A DNA stretch of 64,000 nucleotides from Desulfuromonadaceae bacterium (GCA_007134025.1 SLLR01000061.1:1-64000); one strand, 5' to 3'; shown: positions 45,047 through 54,585, counted from the stretch's first letter. Translations and numbers: made by a program. Notes: generated from the letters alone by a model not told the origin.

Positions 45047-45724
45047 TCAGAATCGGTAATTGATTCCGAGTGCGATTACCGGATAATACTTGTAGTCGTC
45101 CAGTCGCTCCTTCAGATCCCGTTTTTCCCGTTCCAGATCGGCCTGGAAGTTGGGGTCGGAAGCGATGGGCCCGCTGGCGAACATGTCGACCCGCGCTTTG
45201 CCCTGGAACACCACGCCGATATCGCAGCTCAGGGACCAGCGACCGGTTTTTCCCAAGGCGTTGCCCCAGCCGATGCCGGCGTAGGGCGCGATTTTGTTGA
45301 AATCGACCTTGCCGGTGAGTTTTCCCACCTGGTCGGCGGTATAGGTGGTAGAGCCGATGGTGATGCTGTCTTGTGTGGTTCCCCTTGCATCCGCTTCGTT
45401 GTAGTTCAGCAACATGCCGCTGGAGACACGGAAAGCCGAGGTTTTAAAGGGGTGCCAGTCGAGAACGATAGGGAAGGAAAGCAGCCGGGTTTTCATGCGG
45501 TACTCGTTGTCCCGGGATGACGTGTCAAAGTTGAACCGAAAGGTGTTGGCGCCGGCCCTGAGGTTGATTCGTGGCAGCAGCCCAGCGGTACCCTCCAACC
45601 CGCCACCCAGGGTACCGGCCTTGAGGCCCAGGGCCAGACCGCCCGGGTCGGAGAGGCCGGGCGTCGCCGTCAACAGCAGCAGGATCGGGGCCAGCAGCAG
45701 AAACAGGAGGTTTTTTCGGGCCAT
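45047..45724 (-). CDS. Outer-membrane beta-barrel protein (225 aa)
   Basis: The 225-residue protein has a signal peptide (cleavage near GLSD) and alternating-residue beta strands (LALGLKAGTLGGGLEGTAG, RTRLLSFPIVLDWHP, PYAGIGWGNA). It ends with an aromatic residue in YPVIALGINYRF, as in barrels inserted by BamA. A short coiled-coil segment (residues 188-206) lies before the last strand. ATG 45724 has AAGGA eight bases upstream; an ATG three codons earlier is too close to that site. Role unknown. Confidence 0.72.
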   Translation of the reverse strand: MARKNLLFLLLAPILLLLTATPGLSDPGGLALGLKAGTLGGGLEGTAGLLPRINLRAGANTFRFNFDTSSRDNEYRMKTRLLSFPIVLDWHPFKTSAFRVSSGMLLNYNEADARGTTQDSITIGSTTYTADQVGKLTGKVDFNKIAPYAGIGWGNALGKTGRWSLSCDIGVVFQGKARVDMFASGPIASDPNFQADLEREKRDLKERLDDYKYYPVIALGINYRF

Positions 45725-46032
45725 GAGAGGCATCCTTTCGTGGGAGCTGGAAAGGTCGGAGCGGCCGATGAAGCGGGAGCAGCCGGTGTGACATTCGTTG
45801 TAGACGCAAGGGGCGGGCCATTTTTTTCATTTCGCCCCGGTTTTAATGGAAAGCGCAGGCTGTCCTCGCTGAAAGGGTTTGAAATGACACGTGGTCCAAA
45901 GGTGAATCGATTCACCGCAAGCGGGAAAATTAACGAGACCGGGGACGGGCGGCGAGCCCTGTTTGCCCTTTTGTGTGGTTATCGGGTCAAATCACCTGCA
46001 CTGCTGTCATTTTTTAGCACTCTGCCGTCTGT

Positions 46033-46062
46033 TTGACTTTTTTTCTTATTTTGCGCTATGAT
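46033..46062 (+). promoter_or_regulatory. Strong sigma70 promoter of prfC
   Basis: TTGACT (46033-46038), an 18-bp spacer rich in T, and TATGAT (46057-46062). Both hexamers differ from consensus by one base. Start would be near 46069. Confidence 0.7.
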
Positions 46063-46073
46063 CCTTCTCCCAT

Positions 46074-46098
46074 CGGGCCTGGCGGCCCGGTTTTTTTT
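46074..46098 (+). terminator. Terminator-like hairpin just after the prfC promoter
   Basis: CGGGCC-TGGC-GGCCCG followed by G and eight T. It begins only about five bases after the expected transcription start, so any terminated transcript would be about 30 nt. It could attenuate prfC or end an incoming upstream transcript. Confidence 0.65.
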
Positions 46099-46233
46099 AT
46101 TCGGTTTTCAACGACTCCGGCAGGCTCTCCCGGTTCAACCGTTCCTTCATGCCGCCGGGGCTTTACGGTGACCCGTATGGACAGGAGAGTTTCTAAACCG
46201 TTGAGATTCGATCATCTCTCAAGAGGATGTTAC

Positions 46234-47823
46234 GTGAGCAAGAATCATCGCAGGGAAGTCGACAGCCGACGCACCTTCGGCATTATCAGTCATCCCGACG
46301 CCGGCAAGACCACCTTGACGGAAAAGCTGCTGCTGTTCGGCGGGGCCATTCAGATGGCCGGCTCGGTCAAGGCCCGCAAGGCCTCGCGCCATGCCACCAG
46401 CGACTGGATGGCCATGGAGCAGGAGCGGGGCATTTCGGTCACCTCCTCGGTCATGAAATTCAATTATCGGGATTACGAGATCAATCTGCTGGACACTCCC
46501 GGCCATCAGGACTTTTCGGAAGATACCTACCGGGTGCTGACCGCCGTCGACAGCGCACTGATGGTGATCGACAGCGCCAAGGGGGTGGAAACCCAGACCC
46601 GCAAGCTGATGGAGGTCTGCCGGATGCGCAACACGCCGATCATGACTTTCATCAACAAGCTGGACCGGGAAGGGCTGGCGCCGCTGGATCTGCTGGCCGA
46701 CATCGAAGAGACTCTGCAGATTGAATGTGCTCCCCTGTCCTGGCCCATCGGCATGGGCAAGCGTTTCAAGGGAACTTATAATCTCTATCGAAAGCGTCTG
46801 TTGCTGTTCACTCCCGGCCAGGAAATTCGGCACCGGGATGCGATCGTGATTGAGGATCTGGCCGATCCCCGTCTCGATGAGCTACTTGGCGGCAGCCAGG
46901 CCGATGAATTGCGCGAAGACATCGAGCTGCTGGAGGGAGCGGCCAATCCCTTTGATCCCGAAGACTACCTCAAGGGCAATCAGACCCCGGTTTTTTTTGG
47001 CAGCGCCATCAACAACTTCGGCGTCGAGGAATTGCTGGATGCTTTTGTCGAGCAGGCCCCGGCGCCCCGTTCGGCCCAAACCGTCACCCGGGAGGTGTCA
47101 CCCTACGAAGAGGCGTTTTCCGGTTTTGTGTTCAAGATCCAGGCAAACATGGATCCCGCCCACCGGGACCGTATCGCCTTTCTGCGCATCTGTTCCGGAA
47201 CCTTTCGGCGGGGCATGAAAGTCCGCCATCACCGCATCGGTAAAGAGGTGACCCTGGCCAACGCCACCATTTTCATGGCTCAGGACCGCAGTCATGTGGA
47301 GGAAGCTTTTCCAGGGGATATTATCGGCCTGCACAACCACGGCACCATCAAGATCGGCGACACCTTCAGCGACAAAGAGCCCCTCAAGTTCATTGGCATT
47401 CCGAGCTTTGCTCCGGAGCACTTTCGGCGGGCGCGGCTGAGCAATCCCCTCAAGACCAAACAGCTGGAAAAGGGCCTCACCCAACTGGCCGAGGAGGGTG
47501 CAGTGCAGCTTTTTCGGCCCCTGATCAACAGCGACTATATTCTGGGCGCTGTGGGGGTGCTTCAGTTTGAGGTGATTTTATCCCGACTGAAGAACGAATA
47601 CGGGGTCGACGCTCTTTTTGAAGGGGTGGAATATGCCACGGCCCGCTGGGTGGAATGCGACGACGGCAAGAACCTCAAGGAATTCGAGAAGAAAAACCAG
47701 GCCAGCCTGGCCTGGGATTCGGAGGGCGGCCTGACCTTTCTCGCTTCCAGTGAATGGCGTCTCGGGCACACCATCGAGCAGTGGCCGCAGATCCGTTTCA
47801 ACAAGACCCGCGAGCAGCGTTAG
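46234..47823 (+). CDS. prfC: Peptide chain release factor 3
   Basis: The 529-residue GTPase equals E. coli RF3 in length. The G motifs are [19 protein letters not shown] and NKLDRE, and switch I lies in [22 protein letters not shown]3 releases RF1 and RF2 from the ribosome after termination. The GTG start at 46234 has AAGAGG upstream; the frame is open to 46033, but that part covers the promoter. It is monocistronic or read together with asnS. Confidence 0.94.
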   Translation: MSKNHRREVDSRRTFGIISHPDAGKTTLTEKLLLFGGAIQMAGSVKARKASRHATSDWMAMEQERGISVTSSVMKFNYRDYEINLLDTPGHQDFSEDTYRVLTAVDSALMVIDSAKGVETQTRKLMEVCRMRNTPIMTFINKLDREGLAPLDLLADIEETLQIECAPLSWPIGMGKRFKGTYNLYRKRLLLFTPGQEIRHRDAIVIEDLADPRLDELLGGSQADELREDIELLEGAANPFDPEDYLKGNQTPVFFGSAINNFGVEELLDAFVEQAPAPRSAQTVTREVSPYEEAFSGFVFKIQANMDPAHRDRIAFLRICSGTFRRGMKVRHHRIGKEVTLANATIFMAQDRSHVEEAFPGDIIGLHNHGTIKIGDTFSDKEPLKFIGIPSFAPEHFRRARLSNPLKTKQLEKGLTQLAEEGAVQLFRPLINSDYILGAVGVLQFEVILSRLKNEYGVDALFEGVEYATARWVECDDGKNLKEFEKKNQASLAWDSEGGLTFLASSEWRLGHTIEQWPQIRFNKTREQR

Positions 47824-47849
47824 CGGTTCGCCGGTACAAAATAACAGCG

Positions 47850-47877
47850 GGACGGTCTTGAGCCGTCCTTTGTCTTT
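47850..47877 (+). terminator. Probable terminator after prfC
   Basis: GGACGG-TCTTGAG-CCGTCC followed by TTTGTCTTT. The stem is only six pairs, so termination may be partial between prfC and asnS. Confidence 0.6.
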
Positions 47878-47928
47878 AAGGACAGCAGAGTTTTCGCCGG
47901 CATTAGAGCCGAAAAGGAGCAACAGGCC

Positions 47929-49335
47929 ATGAGCAGGTTTGCGGAGATTCGCCGGGACCGGCACCGCATACGGGATATTCTGGCGGCCGATGAAGGGCGG
48001 GAAAAAGTGACGGTGCGGGGCTGGACGCGCACCGTGCGCCGCGGCAAAGAGGTGACCTTTGTCGCCTTGAACGACGGTTCCTGTCTGGGGTCGCTGCAGG
48101 TGGTACTTGAGCCCGATTTGCAGGACTACGAGGCTGTTGTCCGCTGCGGCACCGGCGCCTGCCTGGAGGTGGAGGGAGCCCTGGTCGCTTCACCGGCGGC
48201 CGGTCAGCGCTGGGAGCTGTACGCCAGGCAGGTCAGGCTGCTCGGTGTCAGCGATGCCGACTATCCCCTGCAGAAAAAACGCCATTCCTTCGAATATCTT
48301 CGCTCCATGACCCACCTGCGGCCGCGAGCTAACGTCTTTGGGGCGGTTTTTCGGGTGCGCAGCGCCCTGTCCTTCGCCATTCATGATTTTTTTCGGCAGC
48401 GGGGATTTCTCCATGTCCACACGCCGATCATCACCACCAATGATTGCGAGGGAGCCGGAGAGATGTTCCGTGTCACCACCCTCGACGCCGCCAATCCACC
48501 TCTGTTGGAAGGTGCCATCGATTGGCGGCGGGATTTTTTTGGCAGCCGAACCGGCCTGACGGTTAGTGGCCAGTTGCAGGGAGAGCTGTTTTCCGGAGCT
48601 TTTGCCGATATCTATAGCTTTGGACCGACCTTTCGGGCCGAAAACAGCAACACCAGCCGCCATGCCGCCGAATTCTGGATGATCGAACCGGAGATGGCTT
48701 TTGCCGATCTGGCTGAAGATTGTGCTCTGGCCGAAGATTTTCTCCGTACCCTGGTCACCTTTGCCCTGCAGGAGTGCGGCGAGGATCTGGCTTTTTTCAA
48801 TGAACGTATCGAACCGGGGCTGCTCGGCAAGCTCGAGGCTCTGGCCAGAGCTGAATTTCAGGTCATGACCTACAGCGAAGCGATCCACCGCCTTGAGCGG
48901 GCCGGCCGCAGCTTTGAATTTCCGGTGGCCTGGGGTGCGGACCTGCAGTCAGAACACGAACGCTACCTGACAGAAGAAGTTGTGGGCGGCCCCCTGTTCG
49001 TCACCGACTACCCGTCCGGGATCAAGGCCTTTTACATGCGCCAGAACGACGACGGCAAGACCGTGGCGGCCATGGACCTGCTGGTTCCCCGGGTCGGCGA
49101 GATTATCGGCGGCAGTCAGCGGGAAGAACGTTTGGATGTCCTGCAACAGAAGATGACCCGCTGCGGCATCGATCCCCAAAGCCTCTGCTGGTACCTGGAC
49201 AGCCGTCGCTGGGGCAGCTGCCCTCATGCCGGCTTCGGTCTCGGCTTTGAGCGGCTGCTGATGTATCTCACCGGCATGGAAAACATTCGGGACGTGATCC
49301 CTTTTCCTCGGACACCGGGGCAGGCGCGTTTCTGA
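47929..49335 (+). CDS. asnS: Asparaginyl-tRNA synthetase
   Basis: The 468-residue class II enzyme charges tRNA-Asn. It has an N-terminal OB-fold anticodon domain (VRGWTRTVRRGKEVTFVALNDGS), motif 2 around TFRAENSNTSRHAAEFWMIEPE, and motif 3 in GFGLGFERLLMYLTGMENIRD. NTSRH is typical of AsnRS as distinct from AspRS. Length matches E. coli AsnS (466). AAGGAG lies 10 bases before ATG 47929. Confidence 0.94.
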   Translation: MSRFAEIRRDRHRIRDILAADEGREKVTVRGWTRTVRRGKEVTFVALNDGSCLGSLQVVLEPDLQDYEAVVRCGTGACLEVEGALVASPAAGQRWELYARQVRLLGVSDADYPLQKKRHSFEYLRSMTHLRPRANVFGAVFRVRSALSFAIHDFFRQRGFLHVHTPIITTNDCEGAGEMFRVTTLDAANPPLLEGAIDWRRDFFGSRTGLTVSGQLQGELFSGAFADIYSFGPTFRAENSNTSRHAAEFWMIEPEMAFADLAEDCALAEDFLRTLVTFALQECGEDLAFFNERIEPGLLGKLEALARAEFQVMTYSEAIHRLERAGRSFEFPVAWGADLQSEHERYLTEEVVGGPLFVTDYPSGIKAFYMRQNDDGKTVAAMDLLVPRVGEIIGGSQREERLDVLQQKMTRCGIDPQSLCWYLDSRRWGSCPHAGFGLGFERLLMYLTGMENIRDVIPFPRTPGQARF

Positions 49336-49399
49336 GAACTTGAAAGTCTGGCGTTTTTCCTGTGAAGGACTCTGGGAAAACTCAAGCGAGGAGTTAACA

Positions 49400-49788
49400 A
49401 TGACGACCGATTTTACCGCAACCTTTCATGGTATTTATATTCGGGTCGAGCATCCGCGCGGCTGCGAGTTAACGGAACAGGGCGTCACCGAACTCTGGCG
49501 GAAATTGGCGGAACTCTGCGAACAACACCCGTGTTGCAAAGTGCTTTCCCTCCTGGTTGCGCCGTGAAGGCGAATGAGTATGATGGACTCCTTTGAATCG
49601 GGAAAAGCCGCTTCACGATTGCTCTCCGGAATAAAGCTCGCCCGCTGCATGCTGGAATACGCACTCGACGAACAGAAGGAATTTTTGCCAATGTGGCCCA
49701 TAACCGGGCTTTGCGAGTAGGGGTTTCCACCGATAAACAGGCGTCTCTCGAGCGACTGGGAGTCCTCCCCTCGCAAGGTGAGGGTTAG
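49400..49788 (+). pseudogene. Broken small cytosolic protein gene (stop plus frameshift)
   Basis: GAGGAG precedes ATG 49400. The frame reads MTTDFTATFHGIYIRVEHP... to VAP, then hits TGA at 49565-49567. The same frame continues at once as RRMSMMDSFESGKAASRLLSG and further to DEQKEF, where T5 at 49680-49684 stands in place of an expected T6. After a one-base shift the protein resumes as FANVAHNRALRVGVSTDKQ... and ends at TAG 49786-49788. The restored ~129-residue product resembles a small STAS/SEC14-like protein of Geobacter relatives. A premature stop plus a homopolymer deletion mark it as a pseudogene, unless both are assembly errors. Confidence 0.7.
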
Positions 49789-49842
49789 AAAGAGACGTAA
49801 AAATTTCGGCATGTTTACGGCTGGCGAAAGGACCGATAAGTG

Positions 49843-50016
49843 ATGGAATACAAGGTAGTGGAAACCAGTCTGGTAACGGATGAAGCCCTGGAGGAGATTC
49901 TCAACCGGTGGACCGGGGCCGGGTGGCATTTTGAATGTGTCCAGTTCGCCATGCGCGAGGCCAGCAAGCGCCCCGCCATGGCCTTTGTGTTCTTTACCCG
50001 GGCGGCAGCCGATTGA
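49843..50016 (+). CDS. DUF4177 small protein (57 aa)
   Basis: The 57-residue product begins MEYKVVETSLVTDEALEEI and contains GWHFECVQFAMREASKRPAMAFVFF, the DUF4177 pattern: a beta strand, helix, and two more strands. AAAGGA lies 10 bases before ATG 49843; GTG at 49840 is an alternative with better spacing. Small proteins of this kind are frequent in Geobacter-type genomes, and their role is unknown. Confidence 0.75.
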   Translation: MEYKVVETSLVTDEALEEILNRWTGAGWHFECVQFAMREASKRPAMAFVFFTRAAAD

Positions 50017-50073
50017 GACGGCCGCAAACCCTGGCTTTGGTGTGTGGAACAAGGCCTGCCCCAACCTGCCCTG

Positions 50074-50250
50074 TCAGTCGTCCCACTGCTCTATATCCTC
50101 GTAAAGAACGGTCTTCTTCGGATCGGATGAAGGGGTCGCTCCACAGATCTGGCAAGCCGGCTCCAGAGGCTCATCCTCGCTCAATTCCGTGGCGACCATT
50201 TCAACGGGGGTTCCGGTGCAGTTGCAATACCATTTACGAACGATGCTCAT
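50074..50250 (-). CDS. Small zinc-ribbon-like protein (58 aa)
   Basis: The 58-residue product MSIVRKWYCNC... has two Cys pairs, C9-x-C11 and C33-x2-C36 (CQICG), which suggests a small zinc-binding knuckle. The tail is acidic (YEDIEQWDD). The ribosome-binding site is a weak AAAGAAAG. It lies alone, convergent with the DUF4177 gene. No function can be assigned. Confidence 0.55.
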   Translation of the reverse strand: MSIVRKWYCNCTGTPVEMVATELSEDEPLEPACQICGATPSSDPKKTVLYEDIEQWDD

Positions 50251-50433
50251 AGGATTTCTTTCTTTAGGGGGAAACAAAACGTTTTGGTCAGGCCATGGGA
50301 CCCAACAGAAAAAGGAGCAAAGATACAAAGGGTATCTTTCCCCCTGCTGTCACTATAACAGAAGACCGCAGGTGAACTGAACAAAAGGCTCAAGCCAGTT
50401 GGTTTATCGTTTAAAAACCGGCGAGTTGGCTGT

Positions 50434-51399
50434 TCAGTAATTCAGGCCGGTCTTTTTTCGGACTTTGCGCAAGGTCCGGGCGGCCACCTGTCGGGCCTTT
50501 TCGGCGCCCCGGGAGAGAATGCACCGCAATTCCTCCTTGTCGGCCAACAGGGCCTTGCGCCGCTCGGTGTAGGGGGCGAAAAAGTCGCGCACCGTTTCAA
50601 ACAATTCCTGCTTAACCTCACCGTAGCCGAGACCGCCGGCCAGGTAGCGCCGGCGCAGGGCCGACTCCTGTTCTTTGTCGAGGAACAGCCGGAAGATCTG
50701 AAACACGTTACAGGAGTCTGGATCCTTGGGCTCTTCTACCGGAGTCGGATCGGTGACGATGCGCATGATCTGCTTGCGCAGGGGCTTTTCATCAAGAAAC
50801 AGATCGATGGTGTTCTTGTAGCTCTTGCTCATTTTCTGGCCGTCGAGACCCGGCACCGTGGCCACCTGGTCGTCGATCTCCGCCTCCGGCAGGGTGAAGA
50901 TATCGCCGTACTCGTTGTTGAATTTGATGGCGATGTCGCGAGTCACCTCGACATGCTGTTTCTGGTCCTTGCCCACAGGAACCTTTTCGCTCTGGAACAG
51001 CAGAATGTCCGCGGACATGAGCACCGGATAGGCGAACAGCCCGTGATTGGCGGCGATGCCCCGAGCAATCTTGTCCTTGTAACTGTGGCAACGCTCCAGC
51101 AGCCCCATGGGGGTGAAGTTGGACAGAATCCAGGTCAGTTCCTGGACTTCCGGGACGTCGGACTGAACCCAGAACAGGCTTTTCTCAGGGTCCAGCCCCA
51201 GAGCCAGAAAGTTGGCCGCCGCTTCCAGGGTGCCTCCGGCGAGAGCCTTGCCGTCGCTGACACTGGTCATGGCATGGTAATTGGCGATGAAACAGTACAG
51301 TTCCTGCTGCTCCTGGTAGGCGACCATTTTCTTCATCATGCCGAAGTAGTTGCCCAGATGCAGGGAGCCGGAAGGTTGAATGCCGGAAAGAACGCGCAT
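50434..51399 (-). CDS. trpS: Tryptophanyl-tRNA synthetase
   Basis: The 321-residue class I synthetase charges tRNA-Trp. It has GSLHLGN (HIGH box variant) near residue 11-17 and GQKMSKSYKN (KMSKS loop). GAGG lies eight bases before ATG 51399; the longer frame to 51456 has no ribosome-binding site. E. coli TrpS is 334 residues. A terminator upstream separates it from the lon transcript. Confidence 0.94.
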   Translation of the reverse strand: MRVLSGIQPSGSLHLGNYFGMMKKMVAYQEQQELYCFIANYHAMTSVSDGKALAGGTLEAAANFLALGLDPEKSLFWVQSDVPEVQELTWILSNFTPMGLLERCHSYKDKIARGIAANHGLFAYPVLMSADILLFQSEKVPVGKDQKQHVEVTRDIAIKFNNEYGDIFTLPEAEIDDQVATVPGLDGQKMSKSYKNTIDLFLDEKPLRKQIMRIVTDPTPVEEPKDPDSCNVFQIFRLFLDKEQESALRRRYLAGGLGYGEVKQELFETVRDFFAPYTERRKALLADKEELRCILSRGAEKARQVAARTLRKVRKKTGLNY

Positions 51400-51488
51400 G
51401 GTCGATACCTCGTTGCCGGTTATGGAAGGCGAAACGGTGGTGGCCCAACCGCTCACTCTGTCCCTTGCCGGTAAAAACAGCAGAAGTC

Positions 51489-51521
51489 AAAAAGCCGCGG
51501 TCCGTCAGGGCCGCGGCTTTT
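51489..51521 (-). terminator. Terminator after the lon operon, upstream of trpS
   Basis: On the minus strand AAAAGCCGCGG pairs with CCGCGGCTTTT (arms 51511-51521 and 51490-51500) around a 10-nt loop, followed by a T-run. It isolates trpS from lon and the small gene. Confidence 0.85.
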
Positions 51522-51794
51522 GTGGTTATCTCCATCGCCCCGTGTCGCCGGCGACGGGTTCAGGTCACGAACCGCCTCAGGTCGAGAGGTCTCACCGTCA
51601 CTAACAGGACGCAGGGACTGTCGAAACGTACTGAATTTTCAAGGTGACCGGAGATGCTGACTTGAAACAGTGCAAAGGGTCTCAGGGGCGGCCCCTGACA
51701 AGCACCGGGCCAACCGAAAACACCGTATCATCGGCTTGCGAGACCACGAGACTAACAGTTCCAGCGCAGGCCGTCAATGATCAAATACCCCTTC

Positions 51795-52034
51795 TCAAGG
51801 CTCTTTAAGGCCCGCCGGATTTGACATCGAAAACAGGCCGGCCATTCGCAGCAACTGTTGCGGATCGAGACCGCTTTGTTGCAGCAGTTCGAAAAATACG
51901 GGAAACAATTGCAGCAGAAAAGTCTGATCCTGGATAGCCTCGCGGACCAGTTCGGGCATGATCTCAAGTAGCAGAGCCTTGCGGCTGTCGCTGTCAAGAT
52001 TTCTCAGAGCGCTGCTGAGATCTTCCGGGGTCAT
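51795..52034 (-). CDS. Small helical protein downstream of lon (79 aa)
   Basis: The 79-residue protein MTPEDLSSALRNLDSDSRKAL... is predicted helical and amphipathic (EIMPELVREAI, FPVFFELLQQSG), with no Cys or membrane segment. CAGGAG lies eight bases before ATG 52034, and the start is two bases after the lon stop, so translation is coupled to lon. No family is recognised. Position suggests a partner or regulator of Lon, but nothing in the sequence shows it. Confidence 0.6.
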   Translation of the reverse strand: MTPEDLSSALRNLDSDSRKALLLEIMPELVREAIQDQTFLLQLFPVFFELLQQSGLDPQQLLRMAGLFSMSNPAGLKEP

Positions 52035-52036
52035 GG

Positions 52037-54514
52037 TCAAATCTCCTGGCGGCTGTTGACGGGCCAGTCCTCTCCAAAAGCGATCCGGCAGACGTCCCGG
52101 TAGTCTCGGGCGAAATACACTTCGAGACCCTCTTTGAGATAGTCGGGCAGCTCGTCGAAATTTTTCCGGTTTTCTTCAGGGAAAATAACGGTTTTTAATC
52201 CCGCCCGGCGCACCGCGATGGTCTTTTCTTTGACTCCGCCGATGGGCAGAACCCTTCCGGAAAGAGTCAGCTCGCCGGTCATGCCGAGCTTGGGCAGTAC
52301 CGGTTTGCCGGTGATCATCGACAACAAGGCGGTGGTCATGGTAATTCCCGCCGAAGGGCCGTCTTTGGGGGTGGCTCCGGCAGGCACGTGCAGGTGCACG
52401 AAGTGCTTGTCGAAGTATTCGGGATCGGCTCCGAAGTCCCGCAGGTGAGCCATGATGTAAGAATAGGCGATCTCGCTGCTCTCGACCATGACGTTGCCGA
52501 GTTGGCCGGTCTGTTTGAACCCCTTGTTTTTGCTCGGCATGGCGGTGGCCTCGATCTGCAGGGTGGCCCCCCCCCTGGCCGTCCAGGCCAGGCCGGTAAC
52601 GACTCCCGGCACCCCTTCGAAGACCTCTTCCTTGGAGAAAACCTCCTTGCCCAGATACTCTTCCACCTGCTGCTTGCCGATGACAATCCGTTCAGTCCGG
52701 CCCTCGGCAAAGGCCATGGCCGCCTTGCGCATGATTTTCTTGATCAGGTTTTCCAGGGAGCGCACGCCAGCTTCCCGAGCATAGCCGTCGATGATGGTGC
52801 GCAGCGCATCCTTGCGGATGCTGACCTGCGATTTGTCCAGACCATGGTTTTGCAGGGCCTTTGGGATCAGGTAGCGGCGGGCGATCTCGAGTTTTTCCTC
52901 GAGAATGTATCCGGCCAGGCGGATGACCTCCATGCGATCGAGAAGCGGCCCGGGAATGCTGTCCAGGGTGTTGGCTGTGGCTACAAACAGTACGTTGGAC
53001 AGATCGAAGGGCACGTCCAGGTAATGATCGCGAAAGGTGGCGTTCTGCTCCGGATCGAGAACCTCAAGCAGGGCCGAAGCCGGGTCCCCCTGAAAAGAGG
53101 CGCCGATCTTGTCGATTTCATCCAGCATCAGCAGGGCATTGGCGGTGCCGGCGCTCTTCATGGCCTGGATAAAGCGACCGGGCATGGCGCCGATATAGGT
53201 GCGGCGGTGACCCTTGATCTCGGCTTCGTCCCGCATGCCGCCAAGGGAAAAGCGGTAGAAGGAGCGATTCAGGGCGCTGGCTATGCTTTTACCCACCGAG
53301 GTCTTGCCAACCCCTGGAGGACCCACCAGGCAGATGATGGAACCGGAGATGTCGCCCTTCATTTTACCCACGGCGATAAATTCCAGAATCCGGTCCTTGA
53401 CATCCTTGAGACCGTAGTGGTCCCGGTCGAGAATCTTGCGCGCCCGGCCCAGATCGTAGGAATCCTTGCTGAACTTGCCCCAGGGAAGAATAGTCAGCCA
53501 ATCCAGATAGTTGCGGCACACATTGTATTCAGGAGAAGAAGGCTCCAGCAGGCGCAGCTTCTCGATCTCTTCGTCGATGGTCTTGGCCGCTTCCTCGTTA
53601 AGCTTCAGCTTCTCCAGGCGTTTCTGGAATTTTTCTATTTCGCTGGTTTTGCCTTCTTTTTCCAGGCCGAGTTCCTTTTTGATTTCCTTGAGTTGCTCGC
53701 GGAGGAAAAAGTCCCGCTGCTGCTTGGAAACCTTGGCCTCGATCTGCTTGGAAATCTTGGTCTGCAGTCGCGAGACCTCCAGCTCTTTTTTCAGCAGCAC
53801 CAGCACCTTGTCGATGCGTTTGCGCACGTCGAAGGTTTCCAGAATCTGCTGCAGTTCCGGTCCGTCACTGGAGGTCAGGTTGGCGGCGAAATCGGACAGT
53901 CGTCCCGGGTCGTCCATGCTCTGGCGGTTGAGGAACAGCTTGATCTCCTCAGAATACAGGGGGTTGATCTGGACAAGTTCCTTCAGCGCGGTAATGATGG
54001 CCATGGAATAGGCCTGCAACTCGGAATTGACGGACAATTCCGCTGTAAAATGGTATCGAACGCGGGCGAAAAGACCCTGGGGAGAGGGGAGCACTTCGGT
54101 GACGCTGAAGCGCTCCAGACAGTTCATCAGCAGGTGAATGCTGTTTTCGTCCGAATGCAGCACCTTCATGATCTTTCCAACCACGCCAATACGATACATG
54201 TTTTCGGGTGAGTCGGGCTCTTCCGGGTCTCTGGCCAGCACAAAGCCGAGAGTTTTGGTGGTGCTTTCCGCTGCCTGCCGGGCCATGGCCAGCTGAGGCT
54301 TGCCGCTCAGAACCATGGGAACCAGGGTGCCGGGAAAGGCGGGGCGCGGCCTTAGCAGAATGATCGGCAGCACCGGCGGCAACGAGTCGCTGGCCAGGAC
54401 CAGGGCATCACCCTGATGACCTGCTTCGTCTTCCTCCGATTCGGATTCGACAAGGCTGCCGTCGCTGTCGAGATAAAGAAAGCTGTTTTCCGAGTTTTCC
54501 TGTTCGTCACTCAT
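52037..54514 (-). CDS. lon: ATP-dependent protease Lon
   Basis: The 825-residue cytosolic protease has an N-terminal LAN domain (PIILLRPRPAFPG), coiled-coil region (QQRDFFLREQLKEIKKELG), AAA+ domain with GPPGVGKTS and FSLGGMRDEAEIKGHRRTYIG, and the Ser/Lys protease domain with GPSAGITMTTAL (catalytic Ser) and GGVKEKTIAVRRAG (catalytic Lys). It degrades misfolded and regulatory proteins. An unusual acidic N-terminal extension of about 45 residues (SESEEDEAGHQGD) precedes the domain. A C9 tract lies within the gene at 52567-52575. It is followed by the small gene in an operon. Confidence 0.95.
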   Translation of the reverse strand: MSDEQENSENSFLYLDSDGSLVESESEEDEAGHQGDALVLASDSLPPVLPIILLRPRPAFPGTLVPMVLSGKPQLAMARQAAESTTKTLGFVLARDPEEPDSPENMYRIGVVGKIMKVLHSDENSIHLLMNCLERFSVTEVLPSPQGLFARVRYHFTAELSVNSELQAYSMAIITALKELVQINPLYSEEIKLFLNRQSMDDPGRLSDFAANLTSSDGPELQQILETFDVRKRIDKVLVLLKKELEVSRLQTKISKQIEAKVSKQQRDFFLREQLKEIKKELGLEKEGKTSEIEKFQKRLEKLKLNEEAAKTIDEEIEKLRLLEPSSPEYNVCRNYLDWLTILPWGKFSKDSYDLGRARKILDRDHYGLKDVKDRILEFIAVGKMKGDISGSIICLVGPPGVGKTSVGKSIASALNRSFYRFSLGGMRDEAEIKGHRRTYIGAMPGRFIQAMKSAGTANALLMLDEIDKIGASFQGDPASALLEVLDPEQNATFRDHYLDVPFDLSNVLFVATANTLDSIPGPLLDRMEVIRLAGYILEEKLEIARRYLIPKALQNHGLDKSQVSIRKDALRTIIDGYAREAGVRSLENLIKKIMRKAAMAFAEGRTERIVIGKQQVEEYLGKEVFSKEEVFEGVPGVVTGLAWTARGGATLQIEATAMPSKNKGFKQTGQLGNVMVESSEIAYSYIMAHLRDFGADPEYFDKHFVHLHVPAGATPKDGPSAGITMTTALLSMITGKPVLPKLGMTGELTLSGRVLPIGGVKEKTIAVRRAGLKTVIFPEENRKNFDELPDYLKEGLEVYFARDYRDVCRIAFGEDWPVNSRQEI

Positions 54515-54556
54515 GAAATTTGATCTCCTTGCAAGAGGCCGTAATGGACTCCAGGG

Positions 54557-54585
54557 AAGCTAATCATTGCGAGCAGGAAAGTCAA
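54557..54585 (-). promoter_or_regulatory. Candidate promoter of lon
   Basis: On the minus strand TTGACT (54585-54580), 17-bp spacer, TAGCTT (54562-54557). It lies in the 113-bp gap between gspN and lon. The start of transcription would be about 35 bp before the lon ATG. No heat-shock (sigma32 or CIRCE) element was seen. Confidence 0.55.

Larger units (their letters stand above)
45725..46233. other. Intergenic region before prfC
   Basis: About 500 bp with no supported gene. The left part is the leader of the barrel gene; the right part holds the prfC promoter and an early terminator-like hairpin, then a leader of about 135 nt. Confidence 0.45.

Noticed and set aside
49565-49567. TGA read as selenocysteine in the small gene at 49.4 kb
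   Set aside because: No convincing SECIS-like hairpin follows, and a second frameshift further on indicates decay.
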